Below, piece after piece: positions 59,700 to 64,000 of a stretch of DNA of 64,000 nucleotides. How positions within the stretch are numbered: position 1 is the first letter of the stretch; each line of letters opens with the position of its first letter. This DNA comes from Manis javanica (Eukaryota; Chordata; Mammalia; Pholidota; Manidae): assembly GCF_040802235.1 (NCBI RefSeq), contig NC_133163.1:39452501-39516500 (forward strand), read 5' to 3'. A program made the position numbers and the translations under genes. The notes under the pieces are model-generated. The model did no database searches, had not been told where the DNA came from, and saw only the letters and a list, made by a program, of their open reading frames with translations.

Positions 59700-60370
59700 A
59701 TGTGAGACTATTTTCAGGAGCTGCGCCGGGCGGCGGGGGTTTTAGCGCAAGCGGGGCACGCAGCCCGCTCTGTTTGTCCAGGTGTGGGCGGTGAGTGGGG
59801 TTGGGGGGGAGACCGCGGTGTCCCGGAGTCTCCGGCTGGTGCTGGGTTTTCGCACCAAGGAAACGAGGGGCTGCTCGCGCGCCTCCCGCTTGCAGGAGAA
59901 AACTCCGTCCTTCACTCCCTCCATACATAAATATATTAGAACAGACAAATCTTCATTGTTCAGAAATAAGCCGAGGAGGGTGGCGGGCTCCCCTCGGCCT
60001 GGCCAAGAGACGCTGGAAGGAAGGGAGGAAGAGGGGCGGGGGCAGCGCGGATCCGGTGTCACGTTGCAGATTCCCACTACAGATAACGAAACGTGATCTA
60101 TTTTTCAGAACAGCAAGTAGATGGGAAAGAACCTTGACAACACAAAACTCATTTACTAATGGACTGGTTTTGAGTTTCTCTTCTCCAGGTCCGCAAATCG
60201 CCCTCCCTAGCCCTCGGCCTATTCAGACCTCACGGGGAGCGGCGTCCTCAGGAGGCAGGTGGACGGCTGATCCCGGGCGGCGCCGGCCGTCGGAGCCTGG
60301 ATCCCAAGGGTCGAGGGCACCCGGAGTTTCCGACCAAGCAGAGGAAAAAAAGATGAATATTGTTACTTCA
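59700..60370. other. Second CpG island without a recognised gene
   Basis: The segment is rich in CpG with GC boxes (gaggggcgggggcagcgcgg near 60030). The open frames in it overlap on both strands and lack known domains. It could be a promoter of an unannotated noncoding RNA or part of the SIX1 upstream domain. Confidence 0.55.
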
Positions 60371-60829
60371 GGAAGGATTTAGGAAGTCTTCGCACTGCCC
60401 CAGAGCGACAACGCTAATTTATTGAAGAAATACCTCTTAATGCCCTTCGTCTCCAAATATCTGTAGGTAGAGTAGAAGCCTGCTGTAGTTGTTGACTGCA
60501 AAGGAATTCCAAGAAAGCGGGCAGAGAGTCCCAAAGCATCTCACTCCAAGGCAGAAGGGAAACAAGTGGGTCCCAGACAGGGGTTTTTTAAAGGACCGAG
60601 GCCCTATGCCCACCCAGCTGAGAAACCCCAGCAGCAACCAATGCTTTGGCCTTTCCAAAGACCGGTTGTGTGCACGCGACTGTTACCTGCACAGAGGAGG
60701 CATAGAAGAGCCGAAACCTGGCGTCGGGCGCCGCTCGCCGGCTGCGTTGCCCTCTAGAGCTGCGAAGCCCAGGGGGCAGCAGTCATAGTTGCTCTTTCCC
60801 TTTAAATCTCCGACGCATCTATGTTTTTC

Positions 60830-61110
60830 CTGTGATTTGCATTGACAGCAAAGGTTTTAAATTACTGGAACAACTCAAACGTTTCTGTGTACGATTTAAA
60901 ATGGATCATTTGGTTTATGTGGTTTGTAAATTCATGTCATTTTACCTCTTTTTAGTGGTTTTCAGTGAAAGGTTCCATTTTGGGAAACCTTGTATATACG
61001 AGCCAATAATTAACATTTATAACAATAGGTTCCCCTGACCAAGGGATCGAAATAGCAGGTAGGCTCGTTGGTACAAAGCGTATAGCCATTTTCTTTTCTA
61101 GTTACGCGAT
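60830..61110. promoter_or_regulatory. Candidate conserved noncoding element
   Basis: This AT-rich, transposon-free block between GC-rich stretches contains 'ggttttaaattactgg', 'atggatcatttggtttatgt', 'ccaataattaacatttataa' and similar homeobox/FOX-like words. The call rests on composition and context alone. Confidence 0.3.
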
Positions 61111-62169
61111 TCATCGGATTTAACGCAAGGGAAAAGGCTGGCGGGGCCCGGCCCAGCCTCCGAGGACTAACACCACATTTCATCAACCCCGGTGCCCGCA
61201 ATCACGGCATCCACACTATCGCCTACCCAGTTGTCACCAACATCTAGTACGTCCTGGGTCCTTTTGAAGAGAGATGAAAAAAAGTGGACAGGAAGGTCTG
61301 GAAGAAACCGGAAAAAAGGAGGTCCTATTGGTGTCTAATTGCCATCTCTAGGCTCCTCGTCATTCCCTGTAAATTTATACCTGCCCTTATTTGTCCAAGC
61401 TATGCTTCACTTCCTTATACAAAATTGTTAATATAAGTACACTCCATACTCTGCTTACCGTTTGTCTTTTAAGAGATGTGGCTGTACTTTCAGACTCTCC
61501 TCTCCCCCAGTATAATTCTGCGCACTTGCTCCAGACTTTAGGGTATTAACTGATTTTTAGAGGAGAGTTTAAGCCTCCTTTCCGGTCCTCACACAGCTGC
61601 CATGTCAATAAGGACTGTTCCAAGGAGAGACATTCCTTCTGGCAGGACACTGCAGGTACTTAAGACTTCATCTGAAACATCATGAGCACTAAAATAAGAC
61701 GAGGAGGGAAAATTACCAGAAACATGGGCTTAGGTTTAGCGGTGCCAGCCTCCTAGTTTAGAAAGTAAGTCATTGGACGCACCATGTGGTAGGGGCTCTT
61801 TTGAAATAGTATGCACCCATTAAGTGCACTTATAAAATAATCCTAAATGTAACAGAATACCAGCATCTGGTTCCAAGGTCTAATCGCATGGGATACTGTA
61901 GAGTTTTAGGGATGCAAAAAGCATTGTGTGGGAGTTAAGGGAAGAAGTAGCTTTCCTACTTGGAATATTCCCAGAAGTAGCCAGGAGGTGGAAACTCTTC
62001 ATGAGTTTAAAATGTACATTGCAGGGTGCATTGGAGTGGGTGCATTATTTTAAAACCATATAAATAATACAACGGGAAACCTGCACAGTGCTTCTCTTTC
62101 TTTCACTTGTCTCAATATACAAATGGTTCTGTGGACCTGGGCTCTGGTTCATGGAATCAAAACATATTT

Positions 62170-62370
62170 AAACAGACAAAGTGGGGACATGGGGAAGGCA
62201 GTATATACAGAGAAGACAAGTAATGATTCTATAGCATCTTACTATGCTGATGGACAGTGACTGTAATGGAGTATGTGTGTGGGACTTTGTAATAGGGGGA
62301 GTCTAGTAACCATAATGTTGTTCAAGTAACCGTACATTAACGATATCAAAATAAACAAAAAGGAAAAAAA
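62170..62370 (+). mobile_element. Copy of the short retroposon module with A-rich tail
   Basis: It shares 'ctatgctgatggacagtgac', 'tgtaatggagtatgtgtgtg' and the following text with the 5' part of the composite element at 48097. It ends in an A-rich tail at about 62350-62371 after 'gatatcaaaataaac'. The reverse copy is at 27795-27965. The left boundary is uncertain. Confidence 0.55.
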
Positions 62371-62469
62371 AAGAAGACAAGCAACTAGAAAGAGCCTAGA
62401 GTTTGTTCTTCACATTCACCAAGAGGGTGCATTTAAATGAAAAGCATTTTGAAGTGTACTTAAAATTCT

Positions 62470-62650
62470 GTTTTGAACTTATCTAATCAGAGATAAGTAT
62501 AGTCATAAAGCCACTCTTCCTCCACAATTCTGCTCCCCTTATCTCCATGCATTGTTCTTATCTCCTTCCAGTCTCTGCTACTGACAATAGATTATCTTTG
62601 TTTAGAGATGCCAATTGTTTTCAAACTCTTTTAAATAATTGCTTTGGAAC
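62470..62650. promoter_or_regulatory. Candidate enhancer with clustered GATA motifs
   Basis: There are four CTTATC/GATAAG sites within about 85 bp: 62478-62483, 62492-62497, 62538-62543 and 62557-62562. The first two form a palindrome with 7-bp arms (CTTATCT and AGATAAG). A SOX-like ACAATAG and a TTATCTTTG follow near 62585-62600. It lies about 1.3 kb upstream of the putative SIX1 promoter. Confidence 0.4.
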
Positions 62651-62800
62651 AAGGTGTGCAAATGAGGCTTAAGATAATTACAGCTCCATTTGTGCAGTTT
62701 TACTAAGCATTCTCCCACATACACACAATAACAGATGATGGCACTGAAGTTGCAGAACATCTCTCATGCCCTGACAGTAAAATAGGCCAGCATTGCTACA

Positions 62801-62802
62801 CA

Positions 62803-62859
<57 letters not shown>
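62801..62859 (+). repeat. (CA)n microsatellite
   Basis: A long uninterrupted CA run follows 'cacacgcgca'. It is likely to be length-polymorphic. Confidence 0.95.
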
Positions 62860-62861
<2 letters not shown>

Positions 62862-63599
62862 CCTATTTAATCTTCTTGGAGTCGCTGTCATCCTCACTTT
62901 GAGGGCAGTGTCCCTCTCAGAGCAGGGCAAGGATTAGGTTACAACCGGACGATTATTGGAGCCGGACACAGTTTTATTTAATTTACACTCCATTCTGCGC
63001 CTTTCTTACGAGGTTTCCAAAGTATTTTTCCTATTGGCAAGTAAAGCTTCTCGGCATTCCTCGGTAGCACAGGTAAGCCTTGGAAAACACGACAGCTCAG
63101 ATGGGGAAACTGAGTCCAGAAGCCTATTAACTTAAACCATGGAACGTTGAGATACCAAATCACAAATGAGCCCTTGGAATCTTCATTTGCTCAACAACTG
63201 TGCTCTAAACAGCTCTTCGCGTGGTCCCCAAATGTCGCAGTCTTTTGAGAATGAGGGAAGCGCTATCCAGCTGGGAGTACTTGTGTCCTTTTGGAGGGCG
63301 GTGGGGGAGGGAGGAGAAGGGAGGAGGAAATTAGGTTTGGCTCCTGGAGCTGAAGTCAGCCCAGAGAGAAGCCACTCTCCCAGCGGCTGGAGACCGAGCC
63401 CTGGTCTGCTCTTGTATTATTTATTGAGTTCCATAAAAGCTATTCATCAATCCATTACTTATTCATTCCAACATTAAGGTAATTAAATATGAGCTCACCG
63501 GGAAAGGGCAAGTTGCAAGGGACAGGGACAGGGGTACGGAGGGAGAGGAGGGGTATTAGAAGGTCTAGGGTCATTGATTTGTGCAGAGGTGTGCGCCGC

Positions 63600-64000
63600 T
63601 GCCCCTAAGTGACACTGGAGAGGGGGCTCACATTGCAGGTTCCTGACGAGCTCACACTCTCCCACCCACCCCCGCCCCCGCCCCCAGTAGAGCAGATTCC
63701 GTCCCCACCCCCTCGCTTCCCACCACTCCTTATTCCTGACTCCACACCCTCGCCCTCCCCACGCGGGGCGGTGCGGTCTAGCTGCCGGGCTTGGCAGCGC
63801 GCAGGCTGGCCAGCCCCGGATAGGCGCCGCCCGCAGCCAATCAGCGAGCCAGGGACGCTGCGCGCTTTAAGGCCGCTGCGGGGAGAACAGAAACCAAGTT
63901 CCCCGGCAACGAGGAGCATCCACCCGGCTGGAGGCTGGGGCCAGAGAGGCCCGAAAGGCTGCGGAGTGAGCCGGCTGCTCCGTGTCCAGCGCCCGCCCCA
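63600..64000 (+). promoter_or_regulatory. SIX1: Putative SIX1 promoter and start of 5' UTR (gene runs off the window)
   Basis: The last 400 bases are a CpG island with GC boxes (cccgcccccgcccccag near 63671), a CCAAT box at 63837-63841 (gCCAATcagc) and a TTTAA element at 63866-63870. This predicts plus-strand initiation near 63895. No ATG in a SIX frame occurs before the edge. In mammals SIX1 lies downstream of SIX4 in the same orientation, so this is the expected place. The assignment rests on synteny and promoter layout, since no SIX1 coding sequence is visible. Confidence 0.6.

Noticed and set aside
59795-60382. 195-codon plus-strand frame in the second CpG island
   Set aside because: No recognisable domain, competing frames in other phases and strand, and GC-biased composition.
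62201-62381. Direct repeat agaagacaag on both sides of the 62.2-kb retroposon as a target-site duplication
   Set aside because: The left copy seems to lie within the element itself, since family-like sequence continues to its left, so I could not accept it as a true duplication.

Overview
The window is nuclear DNA of a eutherian mammal. It holds spliced, CpG-island-driven genes and ancient mammal-wide repeats (MIR, L2, MER5-type hAT elements, Tigger1, MLT1-type LTRs, old L1). I see no Alu, B1/B2, CAN-SINE or Bov-tA signatures, so primate, rodent, carnivore and ruminant are less likely, but I do not assign a species.

Gene layout. At the left edge, on the minus strand, is the first coding exon of MNAT1 (MAT1, the assembly factor of the CDK-activating kinase and a TFIIH subunit). 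About 7 kb away and divergent from it is the complete SIX4 homeobox gene on the plus strand. It has three coding exons (7294-8162, 10845-11533, 14899-15695) that join in frame to 784 codons plus stop, and a 3' UTR of about 3.5 kb ending near the AATAAA at 19213. The last 400 bases form a CpG-rich promoter with a CCAAT box and a TTTAA element. By synteny (SIX4 and SIX1 are tandem neighbours in mammals) this is probably the SIX1 promoter, with its ATG just outside the window.

Intergenic structure. From 19 to 51 kb the SIX4-SIX1 interval is a graveyard of transposons. It contains two related solo LTRs; a Tigger1 element split by one of them; a 1.1-kb inverted duplication whose arms flank about 5.4 kb; L1 fragments with an MLT1 LTR inserted; and a 2-kb composite retroposon (48097-50082). 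The retroposon carries a retroviral env transmembrane-subunit fragment, a U3-R-like 3' end with no U5, a poly(A) tail and a target-site duplication. From about 52 to 62 kb the sequence becomes nearly free of recognisable transposons and carries CpG islands and AT-rich motif clusters. This is the usual look of a developmental regulatory domain, and these stretches are candidate SIX1/SIX4 enhancers or noncoding-RNA promoters.

How they fit together. SIX1 and SIX4 are co-expressed transcription factors of the PAX-SIX-EYA-DACH network in muscle, placode, kidney and limb precursors, and probably share the distal elements between them. MNAT1 is a housekeeping gene with its own CpG promoter. Only MNAT1 exon 1 and SIX4 are recognised as host protein-coding sequence here. 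I consider the many other short open frames to be shadows, repeat remnants or chance.
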